Of a stretch of DNA of 64,000 bases, positions 1 to 8,803 are shown in pieces. A model generated the notes under the pieces. It was not told the origin of the DNA. It worked only from the letters and a program-made list of their open reading frames with translations, and searched no databases. The stretch comes from Dysgonomonas sp. 216. Lineage in GTDB: Bacteria > Bacteroidota > Bacteroidia > Bacteroidales > Dysgonomonadaceae. The position numbers were made by a program, and so were the translations under genes. Every line of letters begins with the position of its first letter. Position 1 is the stretch's first letter. The DNA is taken from the NCBI RefSeq assembly GCF_010501065.1, contig NZ_QVMM01000010.1, positions 67,211 through 131,210 of the forward strand, given 5' to 3'.

Positions 1-287
1 GATTGGAGCCTGAAACTTAAACATATGATTATTTTTAGATTATAGTATGTACGGATACATTCCCCGTTATCAGTACATGTATAACGATACTCTTTAGTCA
101 CCTCACTTTCTTTTAGCAAGTTATCTTTAAATATAGCTTTGAGGTATTTATTGACTGTCGAAGTATAGACTCCGAACAGATCAGCAATCTCATAGGCAGT
201 CATCCAGACCGTACTATTAACGGGATTGACTTCAATAATGGGCATATTACCTTCTATTCCTGTAATTTTTATATATCCCGTTTTCAT
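1..287 (-). CDS. RhuM-like/HTH protein, partial (runs off the left edge)
   Basis: An open frame of 95 codons starts at 287 and continues past base 1, so only the N-terminal part is visible. It contains a TVWMTAYEIADLFGV segment followed by a helix-turn-helix-like stretch (TSTVNKYLKAIF) and a YNLKIIICLSFR segment. This order resembles the N-terminal region of RhuM/virulence-type proteins and of small DNA-binding proteins in Bacteroidetes mobile elements. Its ATG overlaps the TGA of the integrase gene (shared ATGA at 284-287), so the two are probably translationally coupled. The function is not established. The location inside an integrated element suggests an accessory or regulatory role. The assignment to RhuM rests on short motifs only. 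Confidence 0.6.
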   Translation of the reverse strand, partial: MKTGYIKITGIEGNMPIIEVNPVNSTVWMTAYEIADLFGVYTSTVNKYLKAIFKDNLLKESEVTKEYRYTCTDNGECIRTYYNLKIIICLSFRLQ

Positions 288-1537
288 AAAGCTTTCCTTT
301 TTGTGTATTTTCTTGTTTTATATGCCTTAGCCAAATTATCCATGTCCGAACTAAGTTTTTTGTCAACGATACGGGCATAGATTTGAGTTGTGCGGATATC
401 GGTGTGTCCAAGCATCTTCGACACTGTTTCAATAGGAACTCCGTTAGCCAACGTAACAGTCGTTCCGAACGTATGGCGGGCTGTGTGGCAGGTCACGGGT
501 TTATCAATCCCACATATTGTTGCAATTTCTTTCAGGTATTCATTCATCTTTTGATTGGAGCAAACAGGAAATAATTTTCCGTCTTTTTGTTTGCCTTTAT
601 AGCGTTCTATAATTTCCAAAGGTATTTCCAACAAACGGATATTTGACGGTACATTTGTTTTCTGGCGATTGGTCATAATCCATTGATGGCCATCAAAGGC
701 TGTTTTGATATTATCTTCTGTCAACCGGGTCACATCAATATAACTAAGTCCGGTATAGCACATAAAAATGAAAACATCCCGCACATGGCAGAGCCTTTCG
801 GTTAGGAAGTCTTTCCGGTAAATCGTATCAATTTCCTCTTGAGTAAGAACCTCCCGGACTACCTTTTTAGTTTTAAACCTGAAACTGACAAAAGGATCTA
901 TCTTGATATCTGCTCCGGTACTTTTAATGTAGTTGAATACAGTCCTAAAACGTTGAACAAACTTCAAAGCGGTGTTATTACTGCAACCATGTTCATTTTG
1001 CAGGAACAGGAAAAATCTTTCAATAAAAATAGGAGTGAGTTCCATCACCGGAATATCAGATAGCTTGCACTCTTTTTTAAGAAACTCTTTCAGACGCGTT
1101 TTAGTCAATTCATATCTTCCATAGGTTATTTGTGAGGTATCTCTTCCTATTTTAAGCAGGTAAAACTCATTATGTCCGGCAAAATGTTCTAACAACATCT
1201 TCTTTTTGTCGGTTTCAATGCCCAGTACAATGTTTTTGATTTTCTCAGGTAAGACATAACCATGCTCATTGAGCTGTTTGTGGTAAATTTCATCTATCTT
1301 TACCCGCATAGCGTTCAATAGACGATTAATATTAACGGCCTGGGCAGAATTGCCCGATACCTTTGCGTTTGTTGTATCCCAAAGTTCAGGTTTGATTTGT
1401 AATTTAGAACTGAATTGGGTTTGCTCTTTATTGATGGTAATACGAACCATGATGGAGCAATTACCGGCTTTGTTTACCTCGTTCTTTCTAAGGTAGAATA
1501 AAGTCCTGAACATGGACTTGCTAACAGTTGACTTCAT
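284..1537 (-). CDS. Tyrosine recombinase / integrase of a Bacteroidetes mobile element
   Basis: This 417-residue protein has the usual layout of Bacteroidetes integrases: an N-terminal arm-binding region (about 10-100), a SAM-like core-binding domain (about 120-210) and a catalytic domain (about 228-395). The catalytic HTAR box is H351 and R354, followed by GHT (H378) and the nucleophile Tyr at 387 in QIYARI. Where most tyrosine recombinases carry the first catalytic Arg (GLR) this protein reads GLS (Ser264), as known for IntDOT of CTnDOT. An Arg-Gln-Lys at 291-293 may compensate. The gene lies about 280 bp from the 3' end of tRNA-Arg and points away from it, which is typical of an element integrated at a tRNA. 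It overlaps the downstream RhuM-like gene by 4 bp. Confidence 0.93.
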   Translation of the reverse strand: MKSTVSKSMFRTLFYLRKNEVNKAGNCSIMVRITINKEQTQFSSKLQIKPELWDTTNAKVSGNSAQAVNINRLLNAMRVKIDEIYHKQLNEHGYVLPEKIKNIVLGIETDKKKMLLEHFAGHNEFYLLKIGRDTSQITYGRYELTKTRLKEFLKKECKLSDIPVMELTPIFIERFFLFLQNEHGCSNNTALKFVQRFRTVFNYIKSTGADIKIDPFVSFRFKTKKVVREVLTQEEIDTIYRKDFLTERLCHVRDVFIFMCYTGLSYIDVTRLTEDNIKTAFDGHQWIMTNRQKTNVPSNIRLLEIPLEIIERYKGKQKDGKLFPVCSNQKMNEYLKEIATICGIDKPVTCHTARHTFGTTVTLANGVPIETVSKMLGHTDIRTTQIYARIVDKKLSSDMDNLAKAYKTRKYTKRKAL

Positions 1538-1636
1538 AACACATTTTTTTAGCGTTTAAAACTAGAGTTAATTGTTAGAAGTCAGGCGGACAAAATACTG
1601 CCAATTAATGACAAATGAGACTGTTATATTCTAATT

Positions 1637-1684
1637 CGTTACGGTTTTATCAAAAAACAAAATCCGTAACGATACCGTAACGAT
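1637..1684. repeat. CCGTAACGAT repeat cluster upstream of the integrase
   Basis: Two direct copies of CCGTAACGAT lie at 1664-1673 and 1675-1684, and an inverted CGTTACGG lies at 1637-1644. They sit between the integrase start and the tRNA-Arg 3' end, where recombinase arm-type sites or an integrase promoter operator would be expected. The repeats are seen directly. Their role is inferred. Confidence 0.5.
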
Positions 1685-1737
1685 TCGTTGTCTTCCATTG
1701 GAAAAAAAGTGGCGGATGGTGTCTATTGTAGAAAATA

Positions 1738-1772
1738 AAAAAACTCCCTAAAATGCTATTCTAGAGAGTTTT
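1738..1772 (-). terminator. Hairpin downstream of tRNA-Arg
   Basis: AAAACTC-C-CTA pairs with TAG-A-GAGTTTT around an 11-nt loop with one internal mismatch, and A/T runs flank it on both sides. It lies 46 bp beyond the tRNA 3' end and could end the tRNA transcript. It could also act in the opposite direction at the element boundary. Confidence 0.5.
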
Positions 1773-1817
1773 GTCTTGTTTTGCCGGAAAATTGTCTGTT
1801 AGTTTCCGATCTTCCAG

Positions 1818-1891
1818 TGATCCGAGCGGGATTCGAACCCACGACCCACAGCTTAGAAGGCTGTTGCTCTATCCAGCTGAGCTACCGGACC
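1818..1891 (-). tRNA. tRNA-Arg (anticodon TCT)
   Basis: The 74-nt cloverleaf folds completely. The acceptor stem GGTCCGG pairs with TCGGATC using two G-U pairs, and the discriminator is A. The D-arm GCTC/GAGC, the anticodon stem ACAGC/GCTGT with loop CTTCTAA (anticodon TCT, reading AGA), and the T-arm GTGGG-TTCGAAT-CCCGC are all present. No CCA is encoded. The 3' end faces the integrase gene, so this tRNA is the likely attachment site of the mobile element on the left. Confidence 0.95.
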
Positions 1892-1916
1892 ATCCTTATT
1901 TTGCATAAAGCGAGTG

Positions 1917-1947
1917 CAAAGGTATTGTTTTTTTGTAAAAAAACAAT
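1917..1947 (-). promoter_or_regulatory. Promoter of tRNA-Arg (Bacteroidetes type)
   Basis: On the minus strand TATTG is followed after exactly 19 nt by TACCTTTG (1917-1924). This matches the Bacteroidetes primary sigma consensus TTTG-N19-TAnnTTTG and places the start about 20 nt before the tRNA. The spacer is part of a near-perfect inverted repeat (1921-1950, arms GGTATTGTTTTTT), which may also serve as the terminator of the lipoprotein gene upstream. Confidence 0.65.
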
Positions 1948-1982
1948 ACCTAATGCTAAAGATTTACAGATAAAGGTTGTTA

Positions 1983-2507
1983 TCAATTTAATTTTACCAA
2001 TTTTTCTTTTTGTTCTTCAGATAAGCTGTTGATGTCGAGTATGTGAAGAGACATAACTCCTTCTTCTTCGTTTGATGCATTTTTCACTTCATCTTTAGGA
2101 GATAATGCAGTGTTGATATAATCCGTCTCAATAGTCCACATTGCACCGGTTGCAGGGTCAACAATAAACAACCCTATTAAACCTCCAAATAATAAATTAC
2201 CGAAATACCATCCCGAAATTCTACTATCGATTGTCATTAATTTGTCGTCGTATCCGGGATAAGATAGTCTTACCTGATAAGATGCTTTACTAAAAAATCC
2301 CGAACCTGATTTTAGTTTCACAATTGCAGGAGTTCTTCCAATAAATATATCCTTCCCTTTTTTATCGGTTATTACAACATCGGCATCGCTAGGCGATGTA
2401 TTTATGTGCACAGGGTAACTCGATTTGGAAACAATCGAAGCACAGCTTGAAAATAGAATAGTTAGAATAACAGCAAAAGAAGCTGTTTTTAAAAGCGTTT
2501 TCTTCAT
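1983..2507 (-). CDS. PEGA-domain-like lipoprotein
   Basis: This 174-residue protein starts with a lipoprotein signal peptide (MKKTLLKTASFAVILTILF) and a lipobox ending SSC at about residue 22, so it should be anchored in the envelope. The part after the signal (about 33-90) reads like a PEGA domain: a VHINTSPSDADVVI start, a GRTPAIVKL strand, and a YQVRLSYPGYDD closing strand. A hydrophobic glycine-rich segment (about 102-125) follows. The C-terminal 35 residues are charged. PEGA modules are small beta folds thought to bind the cell surface or other envelope proteins. No specific function can be given. It is monocistronic, between tRNA-Arg and a divergent gene. Confidence 0.7.
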   Translation of the reverse strand: MKKTLLKTASFAVILTILFSSCASIVSKSSYPVHINTSPSDADVVITDKKGKDIFIGRTPAIVKLKSGSGFFSKASYQVRLSYPGYDDKLMTIDSRISGWYFGNLLFGGLIGLFIVDPATGAMWTIETDYINTALSPKDEVKNASNEEEGVMSLHILDINSLSEEQKEKLVKLN

Positions 2508-2755
2508 CAGTTTTTATTAAAAGTGTGTATTTAAGTTGATTTTGCTAAAACAGCTGCTAAAATAACTATAAATTTACGTTTATTTTATATAATTGGTTCT
2601 TTTTGCATATTCGTTTGACATTATAAATTATATAATAATAAAACCAGATCAAATATTTTATTGTTTAACAGAACTTTAGATTGACAATTTTGTTCTTAAA
2701 AAAGAAGGAATAAACGAATTCAATAAATCAGGATTTTATACAAATTTGCTAAAGT

Positions 2756-5700
2756 ATGACTGCGAGCAAAAGAAAAAGATTACGATACACACTTTTCATC
2801 GTTGGAATAGGAGGTGTCTTACTCTTAGGGCTCAATTGGTTTTTTAGTTACAGACTCGAAAGCTTCTTGAAATTAGAATTGCGAAATCGGGTAGCCCTTG
2901 CTTCCAACGGGTTTTATGATTTATCGTTCGAACACCTTACAATTGATTTTTTCACAGGTAATCTCCTTATCGAGAATATAAAATTAAAACCTGATTCAAT
3001 GATATTTAACAAATGGGAATCTGTAGACAGCCTTCCTGTTAATTATGCCGAAATCAGCCTGCAATCCTTGAAATTTGAGGGAATAAATCTTATTTGGCGC
3101 TTCAATTATAAGAAACTGAATTTTGATTTATTTGAAGTGATATCACCTGACATAAAAATTACCGAGCCCTATTCTTTACAGCAAACACGAGAAAAAAAGA
3201 ATACAGATGCTCAAAATATTTACGAATTAATTTCGCCTTATATCGATATACTTACAGTAAAGAATATCAATATAAGGCACCTAAACATTCAGTACGACGT
3301 AAAGAATGGTAAATATCCATCTGTTTATGCACTTGACGATATAAATTTTAACGCAATTAATTTCAGATTGGATAAAAATTCGTCGGCAAGTGGCAAGCTT
3401 CTATACTGCGATCAATTTTATATAGGCTCCGATAAACATCAGACAATATTAAGTACCCAGCAAATAAAACTGGAGACGGGACCCATTAAGCTTAATACAC
3501 AAGATTCGGTGATATCCGTCAACGAAATATACTTATATCCGAACGACACAATAGCACTGAAGACACCTATGGGTATCGATCACGAAATGTTGGACGCAAA
3601 AATAAAAGAGTTAAGCATAAAAGGATTTGTATTTAGACGAGATCAATCAAAAACCCACCTGAAAGCCAGAACAATTGATATCAGCTCTTCGGATATAAAA
3701 TACGTAGCTTCAAAACCGGAATCGAATAACAATAAGATTCAATGGCCGGAAAACGATACATTATCATGGTCGCTATATGATGTATTGTCACCTATCCTTT
3801 CGAGTGTTGCTATCGATAGAATAGCTATTACCGATGCCGGCTTTAAATATATCAACCTAAAACCGAAGGGGATAGACGAATATACCCTTGAGCGGTTAAA
3901 CTTTAGAGCCGAAAAATTTATGGTCGATTCAGCATCTACTCTTTCAAATACATTTATGTATTCAGAATCGTATACCCTCGAAGCGAATGATATATCAGGA
4001 AATATCGTAAGTCAGAACTTTAGTTTTAATGTTAAAAATGTCTTTCTGGACACAAAAGATGGAATATTCCGTATTCAGGATACTAATATAAACCCTTTGA
4101 CTCGAAACCCCTCGAAAAACTATTTAAGAGGAAATTTAAAAAAGTTGCAAATATCAGGAAGCTTGTCGGATACTCCTCTAGATATAAAGCGAATAGAAGC
4201 TGACAGCCCCGATCTTTATTTTATAAGAAATGAAAAAAACTCAGTTTCGGTAAGAGATAATAAAAAAGAAAAGGATAGAGAAAGTATTCCGATATTGGAA
4301 TATTTATTATCGGATAATATCGAAGTAAAAGAATTATCTCTGAATAATGCTAAGATACACTATGTTGATAATACAAGTACGAAGAAAATAGATGTGAAAG
4401 TTGGCGGACTCTCGGCTTTTGCGTCAGGGTTTAAACTGAATATTTCGGGGGCACAAGAGTTAAGATACGGAATATTTGACTGTTCTAATTTTGGTTTTAG
4501 GTTTTCGGGTTTAAAAGGGGTGATTTACGATGAATACATACTACAAGTTAATAAAGCTTTCTATAGCTACATGAATGGTTATCTCGAAATAAATGGATTG
4601 GAATTGATACAAACCGATAGACATTCTAAATTAGCAGGTACTATTCTTAATTTATCCCTGCCTAAAATATCGGTGAGCAAATTATACCATATAGGAGACC
4701 GCTTGGTTGCAGGTAAATTGTATGCAAATTCGCCTAAAATAGATATTCGGAAAGCAAGAAATTCCGAACAAGGTAAAAATACCACAAAAGTACCTTTTGA
4801 AAAAATATTCTCTTATCTGTATATCGATTCAATCGAGGTCGAAAACTTCTTGCTTAATTATGTTGATCAAATAACAGGAAGTAAAATTGAAGGGCATTTT
4901 GATCTATTCCAACTATCTCCTTTTGTTTGGCGTAATCGGCTTGAGAATAATATCGAACTTGGAAAAATACTTTTACGTAAACCTCATTTTTACACATCGG
5001 CTAATAGCAGAAAGAACAATAATGAATCGAAGAGCGAGAACATGCCTTTTAGCAAGTTATCTGTTACCGATATAGATATATATGATTTATCTTACATTTC
5101 GCATAGCCCGAATACAGATATAAGCTTAGAACTTCCTTATTTTAAACTTTCAGGTTTTCAATGGCATACACCTACAACTGATTCAAATTTAAATATAGAC
5201 GTATTGAAAATAGAACAACCTGTAATACAGATCAAATCGTATGGTAGCTCGAAAAATAAAACATCGGAAAATGATAGCGATGTTTTTGAAACGCTGAAAA
5301 AAGTTGCAGCAAACTTTTCTGTGGGAACATTAAGTATAAAAGATGCGAATGCGGATTATTCTACTTCATCCAACAAGAAAAATCTTGTTATAAATAAGGT
5401 AAATAATACAGATTTGTATATGGAGGCACTGAATATAAATACTCATACCCATTTGTTAAATTTCAATGATGTGCGTTTTGCTACTAAAAATGTAGAATTA
5501 CCTGTATCGAATGGCTTTTATACTTTATATGTAGATAGTATTGGTCTTACAATGAAAGAGCCTCGTTTATACTTAGATAATTTGCGTTTGAAATCGCGTT
5601 ATCCTAAAATGGAATTTGCTTACAAGCATCCTCAAAATAAAGATTGGTTTGACTTGACAGTTGGGAATGTTGACGTCAAAGACATTGATTATCAATCATT

Positions 5701-6547
5701 ATTTTCGAAACTCAGGTTAAATATATCCGAGATTTCTATTAATAATACACTATTGCAAAACTTTAAAAATCAGAATATAAAGATTGAGCATAGTATTATG
5801 CCTATGATTTATGAGTTGGTACAAAAAGCCCCGATAGAACTTGATGTTGAAAATACGTATGTAAATAATTTTTCGGTTATATATGAAGAACTTACACGAG
5901 GAACCGAAATTCCGGGTGTAATAACCTTAAACAGATTGGACGGACATATTAAAGGGTTAACTAATATAGTATCGAAGCCGAATCAGTTTATTGATCTTAC
6001 AGCTAGTGGATATTTTATGGACACAGCTTATTTCACAGCTCAGTGGAAGATGCCCGTTGATCCTTTACTCGATAAGTTTATACTCACTGCACATGTCAGA
6101 GATATGGAACTAAACGAATTAAACCGACTGATTACGCCAATGGCAGGGGCAAGTATAGATAACGGGGCTATGAAAGATGTTAAATTCGAAATAAACGCAA
6201 CAAGCAAAGATGCCAATATTGACATGTCTTTCTTATACAATAACCTTAAAATTAGTAAGCTAAAGGGAAACACTAAAAATGCCGAACACGATAAATTTAT
6301 ATCATTTCTGGCCAACCTTATTATAAAAAGCGATAATCCCCGTAAAAAAGGAAGCAATCCCGAAATTGTGCAAGCACATATTATTCGCGATCCTTATCAC
6401 TCTACTTTTAATTATTTCTGGCAAGCACTGCAACCTGCTCTCGTAGAATCGGTTGGAATATCAAAGGGAAAACAAAATTTTGGAGCTAAAGCGATGAACG
6501 TTTTTAACTCCATAAAGAATTTTTTTAAAGAGTCGAAAAAAGAATAA
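2756..6547 (+). CDS. Giant AsmA-like envelope protein
   Basis: This 1263-residue protein has one N-terminal membrane segment (about 10-30, GIGGVLLLGLNWFF) and a very long, mostly beta-strand periplasmic part. That part has repeated short strands of the type 'L.I..I.I.N..I.Y', typical of AsmA/TamB/DUF748 repeating-groove proteins. The C-terminus (about 1085-1200) has an amphipathic AsmA-like ending (DIDMSFLYNNLKI). Proteins of this kind are thought to bridge the periplasm and conduct lipids between membranes. That role is inferred here from architecture only. The start follows a 248-bp divergent intergenic region. The gene is convergent with the TolC-type gene and separated from it by only 36 bp. 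Confidence 0.7.
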   Translation: MTASKRKRLRYTLFIVGIGGVLLLGLNWFFSYRLESFLKLELRNRVALASNGFYDLSFEHLTIDFFTGNLLIENIKLKPDSMIFNKWESVDSLPVNYAEISLQSLKFEGINLIWRFNYKKLNFDLFEVISPDIKITEPYSLQQTREKKNTDAQNIYELISPYIDILTVKNINIRHLNIQYDVKNGKYPSVYALDDINFNAINFRLDKNSSASGKLLYCDQFYIGSDKHQTILSTQQIKLETGPIKLNTQDSVISVNEIYLYPNDTIALKTPMGIDHEMLDAKIKELSIKGFVFRRDQSKTHLKARTIDISSSDIKYVASKPESNNNKIQWPENDTLSWSLYDVLSPILSSVAIDRIAITDAGFKYINLKPKGIDEYTLERLNFRAEKFMVDSASTLSNTFMYSESYTLEANDISGNIVSQNFSFNVKNVFLDTKDGIFRIQDTNINPLTRNPSKNYLRGNLKKLQISGSLSDTPLDIKRIEADSPDLYFIRNEKNSVSVRDNKKEKDRESIPILEYLLSDNIEVKELSLNNAKIHYVDNTSTKKIDVKVGGLSAFASGFKLNISGAQELRYGIFDCSNFGFRFSGLKGVIYDEYILQVNKAFYSYMNGYLEINGLELIQTDRHSKLAGTILNLSLPKISVSKLYHIGDRLVAGKLYANSPKIDIRKARNSEQGKNTTKVPFEKIFSYLYIDSIEVENFLLNYVDQITGSKIEGHFDLFQLSPFVWRNRLENNIELGKILLRKPHFYTSANSRKNNNESKSENMPFSKLSVTDIDIYDLSYISHSPNTDISLELPYFKLSGFQWHTPTTDSNLNIDVLKIEQPVIQIKSYGSSKNKTSENDSDVFETLKKVAANFSVGTLSIKDANADYSTSSNKKNLVINKVNNTDLYMEALNINTHTHLLNFNDVRFATKNVELPVSNGFYTLYVDSIGLTMKEPRLYLDNLRLKSRYPKMEFAYKHPQNKDWFDLTVGNVDVKDIDYQSLFSKLRLNISEISINNTLLQNFKNQNIKIEHSIMPMIYELVQKAPIELDVENTYVNNFSVIYEELTRGTEIPGVITLNRLDGHIKGLTNIVSKPNQFIDLTASGYFMDTAYFTAQWKMPVDPLLDKFILTAHVRDMELNELNRLITPMAGASIDNGAMKDVKFEINATSKDANIDMSFLYNNLKISKLKGNTKNAEHDKFISFLANLIIKSDNPRKKGSNPEIVQAHIIRDPYHSTFNYFWQALQPALVESVGISKGKQNFGAKAMNVFNSIKNFFKESKKE

Positions 6548-6583
6548 CAATAAACGACTTTGTATCGATTTGTGTTATTTCAT

Positions 6584-8077
6584 TTATTCAATTTCTTGTT
6601 GAGTTCTGAAATCATAAAATGTTTTCCTCATCAAATCGGCCAAAGATAGCTGATAGTTAATATATGCCTGCAAATGAGACGTATACGCATTATTTAAACG
6701 ACTACGTTCGAGTGCTAATGCCTGGCTGTCGATATCTCCATCAGAGTAACGTTGACGGGTTATTTCAAAACTTTTTTCGGCGACCACAACGTTTTTCTCG
6801 AGCAGCTGTAACCGCTTTAAATTACTATTTGTGTTTGCTACAAGATTTCTAACCTCAGTTTCGATTTCGCGTTCAATTTCTTCTTTACGATAATTTATCT
6901 GTGTTAATCTTGCTTCTGCTGCTTTAACCATAGCTCTGTTTTCGCCCCAATCGAGAATTGGCACAGAAATTTTTAAACCAACACTATAATTAACAGGACG
7001 ATCTTTATAATCTTGCCACGAATTGTCTAACGATTTGTTAAAGCTTGTATAGTTTCCACCCTCTAATTGAGGATTAATTCCTTCTTTTTCAAAATGAGCT
7101 TCTATACTTCCCCTAATCATTCCTTGCGTTTTTTGTTGCTTTATATTTATTTTCTGAAGCTGAATTTGTATCTCTTGTTCTTTTATTTCCAATCGGTTTT
7201 TTAAAGCTAAATTTATAGCTATATCAGGATTGATAATTACCACATTATATTTAAGTTCATTACTTATATTTATACTATCATTTAAGTTTATTCCAAGTAA
7301 CTCTTTAAACGAATTTCGTACCGATTCTTCATTTAGAATAGCTATATCGTAATTGTTCTGGGCTTCAGCCAAATCTACTTCCATCTGTAAAGCATCAACT
7401 TCGCGTATCAATCCTGCAGCAAATTTATTTTTCGATATTTCATAGGCTTCCGTTTGCCTTTCTAAGTCAAGTAAAGCTATTTCCGATTTTTTCTGAAGTG
7501 ATAATAAATTATAGTAGCCGCTACTAACCAGATATATAAGGTTTAGCTCTTCCCGTTTTAAAGCTTTATTCGATTGTTCATATCCAAGTTTCGCTCTTTT
7601 AAGTGTAGATTTTAAACCATTATAACCATATAAAGCGTCGAGAGGTTGAGACAGTCCAACTCTTGTACGAAGGTTGGTATACCTTGCTTTTTTCCTCATA
7701 TCATTTAAAGTTGAGGCATAATTCTGAATATAAATATTGCCATCGGTAGGTAATGGTTGAGTTATAACAAGGTTAGCTTCGTATTTTAACTGTTTAACAG
7801 GGAAGTATGAAACACCTGTAGAATCTTCGAATGATCGTATTTCTTCAGAATATTTAGGAGTATTAATGTCAAGGTTTATGTGAGTTTTTAGCTTACTTGT
7901 TGCCGAATTTAAGTTGTATTTTGCTATCTTGGTGTCTTGTCCAAGCCTTAATATACTAAGGCTTTTTGCTTTGGCTATCTCTATACTTTGCTCTAATGTA
8001 AGGTTGTATATATCCTGCGAATTTAGACTTATTACACAAAATATAGTAAGTATTGATGTTGATAATAGTTTTTTCAT
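6584..8077 (-). CDS. TolC-family outer membrane efflux protein
   Basis: This 497-residue protein has a signal peptide (about 1-20, cleaved near SLNSQ). It has the two-fold repeated outer-membrane efflux architecture: long coiled-coil helices (about 160-265 and 375-490) alternating with short beta segments. 'LSLADLMRKTFYDF' lies near the C-terminus. It should form the outer-membrane channel of a tripartite efflux pump. It is the last gene of a six-gene operon, 12 bp after the ATPase gene, with three adaptors, a permease and an ATPase upstream, so the pump is complete in one transcript. The substrate is unknown. Confidence 0.9.
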   Translation of the reverse strand: MKKLLSTSILTIFCVISLNSQDIYNLTLEQSIEIAKAKSLSILRLGQDTKIAKYNLNSATSKLKTHINLDINTPKYSEEIRSFEDSTGVSYFPVKQLKYEANLVITQPLPTDGNIYIQNYASTLNDMRKKARYTNLRTRVGLSQPLDALYGYNGLKSTLKRAKLGYEQSNKALKREELNLIYLVSSGYYNLLSLQKKSEIALLDLERQTEAYEISKNKFAAGLIREVDALQMEVDLAEAQNNYDIAILNEESVRNSFKELLGINLNDSINISNELKYNVVIINPDIAINLALKNRLEIKEQEIQIQLQKINIKQQKTQGMIRGSIEAHFEKEGINPQLEGGNYTSFNKSLDNSWQDYKDRPVNYSVGLKISVPILDWGENRAMVKAAEARLTQINYRKEEIEREIETEVRNLVANTNSNLKRLQLLEKNVVVAEKSFEITRQRYSDGDIDSQALALERSRLNNAYTSHLQAYINYQLSLADLMRKTFYDFRTQQEIE

Positions 8078-8089
8078 AATGTTTCGTTA

Positions 8090-8791
8090 TTATTTTGAAA
8101 CAATCGTTCTGTTGGGGTTTATTTTATCGGAATGGATAATACCGTCCTTTATATATATGTTGCGGTTTGCATAGTCGGCTATCTCCTGCTCGTGGGTAAT
8201 TAGTATAATTGTATTTCCATCCTCGTGCAATTCATGGAACAATTTCATTATATCTACTCCTGTTTTCGAGTCTAACGCACCTGTCGGTTCGTCGGCTAAC
8301 AAAATTCCCGGATTAGTTACCAACGCGCGTGCAATGGCAACACGTTGTTTTTGTCCTCCGCTCAGTTCGCTTGGTTTATGATGAATACGATCGGTCAGCC
8401 CCACTCTTTCCAAAGCTTTCAGTGCCTTTTCTTTGCGTTCCTGAGGATGAACGCCTGCATACACAAGCGGGAGTTCTACGTTCTGAAGCGCATTCAGGCG
8501 TGGTAATAAATTGAAATTCTGGAAAATAAATCCTATTTCTTTATTACGCATAGCCGACAATGCATCATCGTCCAGATTGCTAACATCCACTTTATTGAAG
8601 TAATAGTATCCGCTGCTGGGGGTATCTAAACAACCGAGAATATTCATAAATGTGGATTTTCCCGATCCCGAAGGCCCCATAATTGCAACGTACTCGTTTT
8701 TTTCTATTTGCAGATTTATCCCATGTAAAACAGGGATTTCTGAATCGCCAATCGAATAGCTTTTTGTTAAGTCTTTTATTTCTATCAACAT
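8090..8791 (-). CDS. ABC transporter ATP-binding protein (MacB/LolD type)
   Basis: This 233-residue ATPase has all nucleotide-binding motifs: Walker [10 protein letters not shown] at about 39-47, Q-loop [12 protein letters not shown], signature LSGGQKQR near 143, Walker B ILLADEP followed by TGALD, and the switch His in LITHEQ. Sequence and length match the LolD/MacB N-terminal ATPase family, which drives mechanotransmission-type permeases. Here the ATPase is a separate polypeptide from its permease, encoded 12 bp upstream. It sits on the inner face of the cytoplasmic membrane in the six-gene efflux operon. Confidence 0.95.
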   Translation of the reverse strand: MLIEIKDLTKSYSIGDSEIPVLHGINLQIEKNEYVAIMGPSGSGKSTFMNILGCLDTPSSGYYYFNKVDVSNLDDDALSAMRNKEIGFIFQNFNLLPRLNALQNVELPLVYAGVHPQERKEKALKALERVGLTDRIHHKPSELSGGQKQRVAIARALVTNPGILLADEPTGALDSKTGVDIMKLFHELHEDGNTIILITHEQEIADYANRNIYIKDGIIHSDKINPNRTIVSK

Positions 8792-8803
8792 AATAAGCCT
8801 GTT

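Noticed and set aside
247..432. A 61-codon minus-strand frame across the end of the integrase gene
   Set aside because: It overlaps the integrase and the RhuM-like gene in another frame and has no domain. It is a shadow frame.
1921..1950. A near-perfect inverted repeat between the lipoprotein gene and tRNA-Arg as a transposon end
   Set aside because: It overlaps a well-spaced promoter for the tRNA and is most simply a terminator for the upstream gene. No partner repeat was seen.
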